From the NCBI GenBank assembly GCA_019234295.1, contig JAFALK010000069.1, positions 62,001 to 126,000 of the forward strand: a stretch of DNA of 64,000 nucleotides, read 5' to 3'. A model generated the notes under the pieces. It was not told where the DNA came from. It saw only the letters and a program-made list of their open reading frames with translations, and did no database searches. Source of the stretch: Roseateles sp. (GTDB lineage: Bacteria; Pseudomonadota; Gammaproteobacteria; Burkholderiales; Burkholderiaceae_C). Each line of letters opens with the position of its first letter. Positions within the stretch are counted from its first letter, which is position 1. A program made the position numbers and the translations under genes. Positions 42,522-51,067 of the stretch are shown piece by piece.

Positions 42522-43566
42522 AGCGCCAGACGTCCTGCGCGTCCAGGCCGCGCGTTAGCTTTCCGCTCAGCCAGAGCGAGTTCAGGTGTGCCACGGACTC
42601 CCCCATCGCAAACGTCGTCTGGTGCAGATCGAGCTTGCGCTTGAAGAGCACGGGCAGCAGGTCCGCCGCGCTGCAGGGCCGCTCGGCGCAGGCCTGCATG
42701 ACCTCGGCCAGGCGCTCGTCGTGGTGCTCACGGAGCTGGTCGATGCGCTGGTGCAAGCCGGTGAAAGGCTTGCCGTGGGCCGGAAGCACGAGCGTGCCCC
42801 CAGCCAGCTTGTCGAACCTCGCGAGCGAGGCGAGATACAGCCCCAGCGGATCGGCCTCGGGCTCCACGTCCACTACGGAGACGTTGGTGGAGATGCGCGG
42901 CAGCACCATGTCGCCCGAGATCAGCAGGCCCAGGCTTGGACAGTGCAGGCTCATGTGCTCGGGCGAGTGGCCGTGGCCGACGATGCAGTGCCAGTCGTGC
43001 CCGCCGATGGCGATGCGGTCGCCGTCCATGATGCGGCGGAAATTGGCCGGCACCTTGGGCACCATGCCCGGGTAGTAGCTGGCGCGGGCGCGGATCTTCT
43101 CCAGCGAGTCCGGATCCGTGAGCCCGTGGCTGGCGAAGAAGTCGGCGGCGGCCGCGCCGCCCATGCCCACGGTCGAGCTGCTGGCCAGCTTGCCGAGGTG
43201 GTAGTCGGTGGCGCTCATCCACAGCCGACAGCTCCACTTCTCCGTCAGCCAGTGGGCGAGGCCGAAATGATCGGGGTGGAAGTGGGTCACGATGACGCGC
43301 AGCACCGGCAGGCCCTGGAGCTGCTCGGCAAAGATGCGCTCCCAGGCGGCGCGGGTCGGATCGCTGGCGATGCCGCAGTCGACGATGGTCCAGCCAGGGC
43401 GCCCGTCGATCTCGTCACGCAGCAACCAGAGGTTGATGTGGTCCAGTGCAAAGGGCAGGCCCATGCGCAGCCAGCGCACGCCGGGCTGGATGTCGAGCAC
43501 CTCGCCGGGCGCGGGCACCGTATCGCCCAGGGGGTAATGAAGTTCGGATTCGCGTGGATTGGCCAT
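42511..43566 (-). CDS. Metallo-beta-lactamase-fold hydrolase
   Basis: The 351-residue protein has the MBL signature THFHPDH at 94-100, further ligands in GHGHSPEH and SGDMVLPR, and PAHGKPF near residue 265, so both metal sites look intact. The C-terminal extension (about 290-345) is a winged-helix-like part seen in LACTB2/RNase-like or hydroxyacyl-CoA-type MBL proteins. The gene is divergent from the LiuR-like MerR gene with a 41-base gap holding the operator, so the regulator probably controls it. A CoA-thioester or related substrate is suggested by this link but not shown. Confidence 0.88.
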   Translation of the reverse strand: MANPRESELHYPLGDTVPAPGEVLDIQPGVRWLRMGLPFALDHINLWLLRDEIDGRPGWTIVDCGIASDPTRAAWERIFAEQLQGLPVLRVIVTHFHPDHFGLAHWLTEKWSCRLWMSATDYHLGKLASSSTVGMGGAAAADFFASHGLTDPDSLEKIRARASYYPGMVPKVPANFRRIMDGDRIAIGGHDWHCIVGHGHSPEHMSLHCPSLGLLISGDMVLPRISTNVSVVDVEPEADPLGLYLASLARFDKLAGGTLVLPAHGKPFTGLHQRIDQLREHHDERLAEVMQACAERPCSAADLLPVLFKRKLDLHQTTFAMGESVAHLNSLWLSGKLTRGLDAQDVWRFRV

Positions 43567-43570
43567 AGAC

Positions 43571-43592
43571 TTACGTTTACGTCAACGTCAAG
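43571..43592. promoter_or_regulatory. LiuR-type operator with three phased ACGT boxes
   Basis: The only intergenic stretch between the hydrolase and the MerR gene contains TTACGTTTACGTCAACGT followed by CAAG. Three ACGT cores are spaced six bases apart, and the whole is close to an inverted repeat. This agrees with LiuR-like sites known for leucine/isovalerate catabolism genes in proteobacteria. It likely controls both divergent genes. Confidence 0.6.
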
Positions 43593-43607
43593 ACCCCGAT
43601 TATCACG

Positions 43608-44009
43608 ATGAGCGCCGCCACGGACACGCCCCGCTACACGATCACCGAGCTTGCCGCCGAGTTCGACATCACGCCGCGGGCCATCCGCTTCTATGAGGAC
43701 ATGGGCCTCATCGAGCCTGGCCGGGAAGGGCGCAACCGCGTCTACAACCAGCGCGACCGCACCCGGCTCAAGCTGACGCTGCGGGGCAAGCGCCTGGGGC
43801 TGTCGCTTCAGGAGATCAAGGGGCTCGTGGACATGTACGACAGCGACGGCGACAGCGTGGCCCAGGCCCGTGCCTTTCTCGAGGTGCTGCGCCAGCACCG
43901 CCGGCAACTCGAGCAGCAGCTCGATGACATCGAGGTGACCCTGGCCGAAATCAGCCAGCACGAAGAGCGCTGTATGGCCCTGGTGGACGAAGCCTCCCAC
44001 TCAGCCTGA
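43608..44009 (+). CDS. MerR-family regulator, LiuR-like
   Basis: The 133-residue protein has the MerR winged helix (YTITELAAEFDITPRAIRFYEDMGLIEPGREGRNRVY, here shown by its key parts ITPRAIRFYED and GLIEP), a dimerisation helix and a short C-terminus without the Cys pair of metal sensors. The sequence LTLRGKRLGLSLQEIKGLVDMYD is typical of LiuR, the regulator of branched-chain amino acid breakdown. The methylcrotonyl-CoA carboxylase gene is 13 kb away in this window and has its own TetR, so the target here is more likely the adjacent MBL gene. Confidence 0.82.
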   Translation: MSAATDTPRYTITELAAEFDITPRAIRFYEDMGLIEPGREGRNRVYNQRDRTRLKLTLRGKRLGLSLQEIKGLVDMYDSDGDSVAQARAFLEVLRQHRRQLEQQLDDIEVTLAEISQHEERCMALVDEASHSA

Positions 44010-44085
44010 GGGTTCGCGGCCAATTTCCCCTAGGCACCGGGAGCGCCGATAGCTAGCATCTACTGCGTCGAGCCGTGGAGTTAGC

Positions 44086-45954
44086 ATGAGTGCAAGCCCA
44101 GCCCAGATCGAGCGCAGCGTCGCCCGCACGACCGGGATCGTCGGCCTTGGCTTGCTGACCGCCTTACTGGCGCCCACCTCCTCCGCCCAGAGCCCGGTTG
44201 ACCTGCTGAACAAGGCCGGCGAGATCATCAGGGGCACGCCCGCGCAGCAGAACAACCTGAACCAGCTGCAGCAGCAAGCGGCCGCCCAAGCCCCGCTTCC
44301 GCCGGAGCTCGCGCCTTTGTTCCTCAAGCGCACGGTCACAGGTGCCGAACTGATCTTCACGCTGCGCGAGATCCAGCGCCTTGCACGAGACCGCCGCGCG
44401 GCTCTACAGCTGGCCTCCCTCGTCGGCGCGGCGGACTCGGGCGTAGCGGCAGCCACGAGCGGCAATTTTGACGTCATGAAGGTGCTGCAGGACCAGGCCA
44501 TCCAGGCGGCGTTCAAGCTCGCCAAGCAGGTCGCTGCGAATGCCGCGACGCAGGCGCTCAACGACCACTTGCAGGCGCTCGTCGAGGACTCCGTGGACCT
44601 CACCGCCGAGACCATCACCTTGCCCTCGCCGCTGGGCCTGGACGCCAAGCAGGCGCGGCGTGTGGTGACCATGGCGGCCCTGGTGGTGGGCGCGCGCGTA
44701 TCGGACAAGATGCTGGAGCGTGCGCAAAAGGACATGGAGGGCCTGCGCAAGGACTACCAGTCTCTGATCGAGCAGCGCGAGAAGGCCGCCACGCTCCTGT
44801 TTGCCGCCATCGCCGATCGCAACAAGGGCGGCAGCAGCGAGGCCCTGGGCGACACGCTCAACGGCGACGACATGAAGTTTGTCGCCCGGGATCTCGGCAA
44901 ACTCAGCGTCAAGGACTTCGCCAAGGACATGGCGGCTCAGAACCTCGCGCTCAACTACCTGCGCCGGGCCCAGCCCGAGGCCTTCTCGAGCTATCGCACA
45001 CAGGCCGACGAGGTGGTGCTGCGCTCCAAGGCCTACCTGCGAACGATGACCGGCATCGCCGCTTTCGGGGCGCTGATGGCCAACTTCGTACAGAACGTGG
45101 GCGACATGGCCAAGGACAAGCGCCTCGTCGAGTTCGTCATGTCCATGCCCCTGATCTTCGACTTCTTGCGCGCGGCGGGCCCGCTGATGACGGTCACGGT
45201 GCAGTCGGCCACCAGTGGCATCGCGCTCAGCACGGAGGGCAGCTTCATGAGCAACCTCTTTAGCCGCAAGCGCAACTTCGTCTATGCACTGGGCGACAAG
45301 AGCAGCGAGGAGCCCTCCGCCAAGGACGTGTTCGCCGAGCTGGCCAGGAGCGGCGAGTCCGCCGAGCTCTTCAAGGGCGCGCTGTTCCGCAGCGATTCGC
45401 CCGGACTGTTGCAGCGCGTGGGCGAATGCGACCGCGCCGAGGCCGGCCGCATGCTCGACGCCACCACCACCAAGGACGAGCGCGAAGAGTTCGCCAATCA
45501 CTACTTCGACGATCCCAACATGGGCGAGAACTTCAGCTTTTACACGGCCCTGGAGTCGCCCGGTCCCAGCGAACGCGAACAGCTGCTGGCCGCGCGACTG
45601 CTGGCCAACGACTATCGCGACCGCGCCACCTTGGACACCAAGCCCGTGTCCAAAGTGCAGCAGCTGGTGAGCGCCAAGTACAAGGACTGGAGCGATGCGC
45701 AGCTGATGCGCCTGATCTTCGCCAACAAGGAAACACCGGCACGTTACGCCACGCTGTACGTCGGCGACGCGCGCATCAAGCCAATGGCCACGGCGGACGC
45801 GCTCTACGCCTACGAGACCGCGGCCGAAGCCTGCAAGAAGCTGCTCACGGCCATTGCCAAGCCCAAGGCAGTGGCAGCCACGACAGAGGTGGCCAAGCCT
45901 GCGGCAAAGGTGCCGCCAGCCGTTAAATCTGGTGCCAAGAAGGAGAGCAAATGA
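44086..45954 (+). CDS. Unrecognised exported helical protein, 622 aa
   Basis: The protein has an N-terminal signal-like segment (GIVGLGLLTALLAPTSSAQ) and then is mostly helical with a Gln-rich stretch (QQNNLNQLQQQAAAQA), a KLAKQVAANAATQALNDHL helix, a central hydrophobic part near residues 320-390 (GIAAFGALMANFVQNV, LIFDFLRAAGPLMTV) and a Lys/Ala tail. I recognise no domain. It overlaps the CsgG-like gene by four bases (ATGA) and is followed by a caspase-like gene, so the three are surely one unit. It may be a periplasmic or membrane partner, client or pore component of that caspase system; this is inference. Confidence 0.7.
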   Translation: MSASPAQIERSVARTTGIVGLGLLTALLAPTSSAQSPVDLLNKAGEIIRGTPAQQNNLNQLQQQAAAQAPLPPELAPLFLKRTVTGAELIFTLREIQRLARDRRAALQLASLVGAADSGVAAATSGNFDVMKVLQDQAIQAAFKLAKQVAANAATQALNDHLQALVEDSVDLTAETITLPSPLGLDAKQARRVVTMAALVVGARVSDKMLERAQKDMEGLRKDYQSLIEQREKAATLLFAAIADRNKGGSSEALGDTLNGDDMKFVARDLGKLSVKDFAKDMAAQNLALNYLRRAQPEAFSSYRTQADEVVLRSKAYLRTMTGIAAFGALMANFVQNVGDMAKDKRLVEFVMSMPLIFDFLRAAGPLMTVTVQSATSGIALSTEGSFMSNLFSRKRNFVYALGDKSSEEPSAKDVFAELARSGESAELFKGALFRSDSPGLLQRVGECDRAEAGRMLDATTTKDEREEFANHYFDDPNMGENFSFYTALESPGPSEREQLLAARLLANDYRDRATLDTKPVSKVQQLVSAKYKDWSDAQLMRLIFANKETPARYATLYVGDARIKPMATADALYAYETAAEACKKLLTAIAKPKAVAATTEVAKPAAKVPPAVKSGAKKESK

Positions 45955-46886
45955 GTCTTCGATGGATGCTGCTGGCGGCCTTGCTGCTCGCCTTCGACGC
46001 CATGGCGCAGGCCAAGGTCGATACCGTGCAGAGCCTGGCCATGCCCTCGGGCGCCGACTACGGCCGGCTGCGCCTGCTCAAGGAAGGGCGCATGACCAAG
46101 GTCTACGTGGACATGCTGCGCTTTGACGACAGCGCGGGTTCCAAGCCGCATTTCCCGGCCGAGATGGCACGGCTCGTGGACATCAGCCCCTCTGGCCTCA
46201 CGCGGCTGTTCACCGATACCATCCTCAAGAGCCGCCGCTTCGAGGTCTACGACTTGCGCTCCACGGTCACGGCCGAGCATGCCGACATCGTCATCGACGC
46301 GCAGATCATCTCCGCCACGCAGGAGTTCAAGCCGCTCGAGGGCGGCATGCAGGCTGCGTTCACAGGCGTGCTGCTCTCGGTGCAGATGAAGGACGTGTAC
46401 ACGGGCAAGTATCTCTTCGGCACCGCCGTGCAGGTGGAGGGCAAGACGGGCCTCGTGAGCGGCGACCGCACGGTGCTCGCACCCGGCGAGAGCCCCGGCG
46501 ATCCGGCCATCCGCAACAGGCTTGCCGTGGACTACCAGTACGCGCTGCGCCGCGCCTTCGTGCTCGCCGGCCAGCGCATCGAATCGATTCTGCGCCCGCA
46601 GGCCACCGTCCTGGCTATCGACGGGGCCGATGTGGGCATCGTCGGCGGCCAGGCGCAGGGCTTCCAGGCCGACGACGAATTCGTGGTCTTCCGGCCAAAG
46701 GTGGTGAAGCTCGGCGACCGCGAGGTCTTCGCCAGCACCAAGCCTGTGGCCCTGATCCACTGCGCCAGCGTGGCCACCGATACCAGCCAGTGCAATGTGA
46801 TCTCCAAGGTGGCCGACCTCCAGATGCAAGAAGGCGACTTCGCCATCATCACCGACGGATCATTGCGCAAGACGCGCTGGGAGTGA
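45951..46886 (+). CDS. CsgG-like exported protein
   Basis: The 311-residue protein has a signal peptide (WMLLAALLLAFDAMAQA) without a lipobox cysteine. The body (LTRLFTDTILKSRRFEVYDLRST, ADIVIDAQIISATQEFKP, AVQVEGKTGL, VDYQYALRRAFVLAGQRIESIL) resembles the CsgG/HfaB periplasmic domain, where a 'failing/derived activity' strand is followed by a DARLID-like segment. The C-terminal 80 residues (QGFQADDEFVVFRP, SQCNVISKVADLQMQEGDFAII) look like an added beta domain for binding. It overlaps the gene before it and lies three bases from the caspase gene after it. A pore role is not supported because no lipidation site is seen. Confidence 0.6.
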   Translation: MSLRWMLLAALLLAFDAMAQAKVDTVQSLAMPSGADYGRLRLLKEGRMTKVYVDMLRFDDSAGSKPHFPAEMARLVDISPSGLTRLFTDTILKSRRFEVYDLRSTVTAEHADIVIDAQIISATQEFKPLEGGMQAAFTGVLLSVQMKDVYTGKYLFGTAVQVEGKTGLVSGDRTVLAPGESPGDPAIRNRLAVDYQYALRRAFVLAGQRIESILRPQATVLAIDGADVGIVGGQAQGFQADDEFVVFRPKVVKLGDREVFASTKPVALIHCASVATDTSQCNVISKVADLQMQEGDFAIITDGSLRKTRWE

Positions 46887-46889
46887 GGC

Positions 46890-48428
46890 ATGGGCAAAGC
46901 CAGAACGACACGCCGGCGTACCCTGCAGCTATTGGGGGGCGCAAGCCTGGTGCCGCTGCGCGCGTGGGCGGCAGCGCCGGTCCCCATAGCTGCTCCTGCC
47001 CCTGCTCCCGCTTCCACGATAGGCCCACCACGCACCGACCTCATCACCGTGCTCTACCGCAAGGAGAACGCCACGGCACCCTCGCGCGTCGACCCCAGCG
47101 TGGCCGCGGCCACGCGCGCGCTGGAGGCCGAGTTTCTCAAGCTCGGGCTGCGCGTGGTCCAGCCCGACGCGCGCAGCTACCAGTTGCTGGACCAGGCGCC
47201 AAACATGATCGTGACCTTCGCGCCCGACGCCGGCTTCTCGCTCGTCTTCTCGCTCTACGGCAACGTGCGGCCTCGCCCGGGCAGCGACATGGTGATGGGC
47301 GAGGTGCGGCTGGAGGCGCGCGTCTTCGTGGGCCGCAGCATCCTCGCTGCGGAGACCGGCGTGGGCCGAATGGCAGCGACGCTGACCCCGCAGACCAAGG
47401 AGTTCGGCGAACGCCGCTCGCTCGAGCAGGCCGCCGAGAAGGCTGCGGCCGAGCTGGCCGGCCGCATTGCCGCCTCGCTGCGCGCGCTCACGCCCGAGCG
47501 CATGGTCGAGCTCATGCAGGCCCCGCCGCCTCTGGTGCTCGGCGCCAAGCCGGTCGTGCTGCCCTCCGAGGCCCCGCCGCCCACGCCCGACGCACCCCTG
47601 CCGCCGCCGCGGCGCAAGTTCGCGCTGCTCGTCGGCGTATCCGACTACGCGGCCGTGCGCCAGCGCCTGCCCGACTGGCGGGTCGGCAATCTCAACGGTG
47701 TGCGCGACGACATGGCCAACATGGAGGGGGCCTTGCACGGCATGGGCTTCGAGGCCGCAGACGTCAAAACCTTGTTCGACGCCCAGGCCACCAGCGGGGC
47801 CATCCGCCAGGAGCTCATGAAGTTCGCAGCGCGCACGCAGGAAGACGACCTCGTGCTGATCGCGCTCTCCTGCCACGGCGGCGACAAGGACCTTTGCCCC
47901 TCGGGCTTCGGCATGCCCGTGCTCTATGACTTTGCCGGCCCGAACGACCCGAACGCGCTGGATTTCTGGCAGCTGCAGAGCCTGGTGGCCAACCTGCCGG
48001 CTCGCCGTGTCGTGCTGGTCGTGGACACCTGCCACAGCGGCGGCGTGGCCAAGATGATGCCCAGCGCCATCATCAGTGCCAGCGGCGTGCAGACCAGCCC
48101 AGGCAAAGCATCGCCCGAACCTGCCGCCATGGCCGAGGCGGCCCGCAACAACGCGGCCCTTGCCACGCGCCACATCGCCATCCTCGCAGCTTCCAAGCCC
48201 GAGGAGGTCTCGCTCGAGGATCCGCCCAACGGCGGCCTGTTCACCTCGCGGCTGCTGCGTGGCCTGAGCGCGGCCAAGGGCAATGAATCTCTAGAGCAGG
48301 TCTTCGTGCGGCATGTGGAGCGCGAGGTGATCGAGACCTCCAGGCCGATGTGCAAGCGCATCGGCGAGTGCCAAGTGCAGACGCCCATGTTTGCTTACTC
48401 GGGGCGTGGGAACATGATCCGGATATGA
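46890..48428 (+). CDS. Exported caspase-like (peptidase C14) protein
   Basis: The 512-residue protein begins with a twin-arginine-like signal (TTRRRTLQLLGGASL), suggesting export in folded form. Residues about 45-215 hold an unrecognised domain with CsgG/lipoprotein-like flavour (MIVTFAPDAGFSLVFSLYG). The C14 domain spans about 240-505, with the catalytic His in ALSCHGG (H329) and Cys in VVDTCHSGG (C381). The start ATG 46890 is three bases after the previous stop. It is the second caspase-like gene within 6 kb, after the TpsA fusion. Target and activation mode are unknown. Confidence 0.85.
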   Translation: MGKARTTRRRTLQLLGGASLVPLRAWAAAPVPIAAPAPAPASTIGPPRTDLITVLYRKENATAPSRVDPSVAAATRALEAEFLKLGLRVVQPDARSYQLLDQAPNMIVTFAPDAGFSLVFSLYGNVRPRPGSDMVMGEVRLEARVFVGRSILAAETGVGRMAATLTPQTKEFGERRSLEQAAEKAAAELAGRIAASLRALTPERMVELMQAPPPLVLGAKPVVLPSEAPPPTPDAPLPPPRRKFALLVGVSDYAAVRQRLPDWRVGNLNGVRDDMANMEGALHGMGFEAADVKTLFDAQATSGAIRQELMKFAARTQEDDLVLIALSCHGGDKDLCPSGFGMPVLYDFAGPNDPNALDFWQLQSLVANLPARRVVLVVDTCHSGGVAKMMPSAIISASGVQTSPGKASPEPAAMAEAARNNAALATRHIAILAASKPEEVSLEDPPNGGLFTSRLLRGLSAAKGNESLEQVFVRHVEREVIETSRPMCKRIGECQVQTPMFAYSGRGNMIRI

Positions 48429-48820
48429 GCACATCCGCCCTGGACGCCTGGCACGAAATCGTCCGCAGTCGCAGTCCGAAGGGCTTGGGCGCCCTGCTGG
48501 CGGATGACGTGGTCTTCCACTCGCCGATCGTCCACACGCCGCAGCGCGGCCGGGCCGTGGCGATGCAGTACCTCGGCTCCGCGCTGATTGTCTTCGGCAA
48601 TGCGTCGTTCCGCTATGTGCGCGAGGTGGTCGGCGAGCGCGACGCGGTGCTGGAATTCGAGGTCGAGATTGAGGGCATCGCGGTCAACGGTGTCGACATC
48701 CTCCGCTGGAACGAGGCCGGGCAGGTCACAGACTTCAAGGTGATGATCAGGCCGCTCAAGGCCGTAAACATGATTCATCAGAAGATGATGGAGATGCTGG
48801 CCGGCGCGCAGCAGCAGTGA
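48425..48820 (+). CDS. SnoaL/NTF2-like fold protein
   Basis: The 131-residue protein has the NTF2-like pattern: an N-terminal helix (ALDAWHEIVRSRSPKGLGALL), DDVVFHSPIVHTPQRG, and a closing strand set with EFEVEIEGIAVNGVDILRWNEAGQVTDFKVMIRPL. It starts at ATG 48425, overlapping the caspase stop as ATGA; a longer frame reaching upstream is out of context. Members bind small ligands or act as isomerase-like domains. Coupling to the caspase gene may be functional or just tight packing. Confidence 0.8.
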   Translation: MSTSALDAWHEIVRSRSPKGLGALLADDVVFHSPIVHTPQRGRAVAMQYLGSALIVFGNASFRYVREVVGERDAVLEFEVEIEGIAVNGVDILRWNEAGQVTDFKVMIRPLKAVNMIHQKMMEMLAGAQQQ

Positions 48821-48900
48821 CGAGGACGAGCGCTCCTGACAAATCCTGACGCAGCCCCTGGCTATCGTGGCAAGGGTTGATCTTTGCCCAGGGAGCCACC

Positions 48901-49407
48901 ATGAACCTCAGACATCTTCCCAGCGGGGCCCGCGACTTCGACTTCGCCATCGGCGAATGGCACGTGCAGCACCGGCGCCTCAAGTCGCGCCTGGACGGCT
49001 GCACCGAGTGGGTCGAATTCGAAGGCTTCTCCAGCACGCGCAAGATCCTCGGCGGCTTTGGCAATGTCGAGGACAACGTGCTGGAACTGCCCACCGGCAG
49101 CTACCGCGCCGCGGCCGTGCGCTCCTTCGACGCCGAGAACGGCTGGTCGATCTGGTGGCTCGATGGCCGCGACCCGACCACGCTCGGCGTGCCCGTCGTC
49201 GGCTGCTTCGAGGGTGGCGTGGGCCAGTTCTTCGCCAACGACACCCTCGACGGCCGGCCGATCCAGGTGCGCCTCACCTGGACCGTCCATGACCGCGATC
49301 ATCCACGATGGGAGCAGGCCTTTTCGGCCGATGGCGGCAGGACCTGGGAGACGAACTGGCGGATGGAGTTCACCCGCGCGGAGGCGCTGGACGCGTTAGT
49401 CGCCTGA
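48901..49407 (+). CDS. Hypothetical protein, DUF1579-like, 168 aa
   Basis: The protein starts at ATG 48901, with AGGGAG eight bases upstream. It has the pattern of small beta-barrel proteins of the DUF1579 kind (GARDFDFAIGEWHVQHRR, WVEFEGFSSTRKILGGFGNVEDN, WSIWWLDGRDP, WEQAFSADGGRTWETNWRMEF). There is no signal peptide. It overlaps the end of the convergent LysR gene by 12 bases. The function is unknown; ligand binding is plausible for the fold. Confidence 0.7.
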   Translation: MNLRHLPSGARDFDFAIGEWHVQHRRLKSRLDGCTEWVEFEGFSSTRKILGGFGNVEDNVLELPTGSYRAAAVRSFDAENGWSIWWLDGRDPTTLGVPVVGCFEGGVGQFFANDTLDGRPIQVRLTWTVHDRDHPRWEQAFSADGGRTWETNWRMEFTRAEALDALVA

Positions 49408-50304
49408 CGAGCATGTCTTCAGCACCGCTCCCATCGCCTCGATGAAGGCGCGCGTCTTTAACGGCATCAGTTTGCGCTCCGGAAAGACCGCCCAGCAGTC
49501 GATGATGCGCAGCTGCCAGTCGGGCAACACCGGCACCAGTTCGCCGCTGGCGACGAGCGGCTCAGCCATCTGGTGTTCCACTGGGGCGATGCCCACGCCG
49601 GCCTTGGCGAGCAGGAGCAGCATGTCGGGCGCGTTGGCCAGCGTGCGGCTGTCGGGCAGCACCGTGACGGACTGATCGCCGCGTACGAGTTCCCAGGGAA
49701 TGGGTTCGCCGCCGCGACTGCGGATCATGAGCGCGTGCATGCTGGTCAGGCCTTCGGGCAACTGCGGTTCGCCGTTGGCCGCCAGATGGGCCGGTGAGGC
49801 GTAGAGCGAAGTGGAGAGTCGCGTGAGCCGGCGCGCGGCGAGCTGGGAGTCGGTGTTGAGCGCGCCGATGCGCAGCGCCAGGTCGAAACCTTCGGCGATC
49901 AGGTCCACGCGGCGCGGCGAGAGGTCCAGCTCCAGGTGCACTTCCGGATAGTCCTGCACGAAGCGGGCAATGGCGCCGGCCAGCACGAGGCGGGCCAGGT
50001 CCGAGGGCATGGACACGCGCAGCCGCCCCCGCGGGCGCTGCTGGCGATGCAGGGCCAAGGCCAGGGCGCCATCCACTTCGGCCGCCACGGCGCGCGCGTG
50101 TTCGAGCACGCCTTGGCCGAAGTCAGTCAGGGTCAGGCGGCGCGTCGAACGCTGCAGCAGCTTCTCGCCCAGACGTTGCTCCAGGCCCGAGAGGCGCCGT
50201 GAGACGGTCGATTTGGGCAGCCTCAGTTGCTCCGCGGCACGGCTGAGCGAGCCGGCGTCCACGACTCTGGCGTACAGCAGCAGATCATCCGCTTCTAAAC
50301 CCAT
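49396..50304 (-). CDS. LysR-family transcriptional regulator
   Basis: The 302-residue protein has the LysR HTH at the N-terminus ([39 protein letters not shown], key part [10 protein letters not shown]) and the two-lobed effector domain ([34 protein letters not shown]). It resembles regulators that control quinone or azo-reductase genes. It is divergent from azoR, and a perfect inverted repeat covers its own start codon, so it likely represses itself and controls azoR. Confidence 0.92.
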   Translation of the reverse strand: MGLEADDLLLYARVVDAGSLSRAAEQLRLPKSTVSRRLSGLEQRLGEKLLQRSTRRLTLTDFGQGVLEHARAVAAEVDGALALALHRQQRPRGRLRVSMPSDLARLVLAGAIARFVQDYPEVHLELDLSPRRVDLIAEGFDLALRIGALNTDSQLAARRLTRLSTSLYASPAHLAANGEPQLPEGLTSMHALMIRSRGGEPIPWELVRGDQSVTVLPDSRTLANAPDMLLLLAKAGVGIAPVEHQMAEPLVASGELVPVLPDWQLRIIDCWAVFPERKLMPLKTRAFIEAMGAVLKTCSSGD

Positions 50305-50324
50305 TGTTCCTCCGATGGAACAAT
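50303..50324. promoter_or_regulatory. LysR-type inverted repeat at the lysR start
   Basis: Arms ATTGTTCC (50,303-50,310) and GGAACAAT (50,317-50,324) form a perfect 8-base inverted repeat around TCCGAT, a T-N11-A style LysR site. It overlaps the regulator's start codon and lies about 90 bases upstream of azoR, whose likely -35 is TTGACG at 50,335-50,340. Confidence 0.65.
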
Positions 50325-50414
50325 CTTATCCAAATTGACGGCTTCCGGCTTGGATTGATGCTACCTAAAGTTCAGTCCATGCCATCCACCTGGATTCAAC
50401 CGAAGGAGCCCACC

Positions 50415-51044
50415 ATGAGCAAGATCCTGCAAATCAACTCCAGCGCCCGCCGCGTCCAAGACGGCCAGGGCTCGTTCTCCACCCGCTTTGCCAGCGAGCT
50501 CGTCGACGCGCTCAAGGGCCGCGATGCCGGCGCCACCGTGACCGTGCGCGACCTGGGCCTGAACCCCCATCCTGCGCTCGACGAAGCCGCCCTGGGCGCG
50601 CTGTTCACGCCCGCCGAGCAGCGCAATGAGGCGCAAGCCGCCATCGTCTCCGCGAACGACGCCCTGATCAACGAACTGCTGGCCCACGACGTGATCGTGA
50701 TCGGTGCCCCGATGATCAACTTCGGCGTGCCCGCCCAGCTCAAGAACTGGATCGACGCCGTGGCCCGTGCCGGCACGACCTTCCGCTATACCGCGACCGG
50801 CCCCGAAGGCCTGATCAAGGGTAAGAAGGCCTATGTGGTCAGCAGCCGCGGCGGCTTCCATGTCGGCCAGCCGAGCGATGAGGGCGTGACCAACTACCTG
50901 CGCCGCTTCCTTGGCTTCATCGGCATCACCGATGTGGAGTTCGTCTACCTCGAAGGCCTGAATATGGGCCCCGAGGCCGCCGAGAATGCCGTCGCCGCCG
51001 CGCGCGAGCGCATCGCCGAGCTGACCGGGGAAGTGACGCTTTAA
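50415..51044 (+). CDS. azoR: FMN-dependent NADH:quinone/azo reductase AzoR
   Basis: The 209-residue protein has the AzoR flavodoxin-like fold: [21 protein letters not shown] at the phosphate loop, [24 protein letters not shown], and [10 protein letters not shown]. It reduces quinones and azo compounds with NAD(P)H and FMN, giving protection from electrophilic stress. ATG 50415 follows AAGGAGCCCACC; the longer upstream frame has no support. It is 23 bases before a pirin gene and probably cotranscribed with it. Confidence 0.93.
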   Translation: MSKILQINSSARRVQDGQGSFSTRFASELVDALKGRDAGATVTVRDLGLNPHPALDEAALGALFTPAEQRNEAQAAIVSANDALINELLAHDVIVIGAPMINFGVPAQLKNWIDAVARAGTTFRYTATGPEGLIKGKKAYVVSSRGGFHVGQPSDEGVTNYLRRFLGFIGITDVEFVYLEGLNMGPEAAENAVAAARERIAELTGEVTL

Positions 51045-51067
51045 TCACACTGACAGGAGATCGAGCC

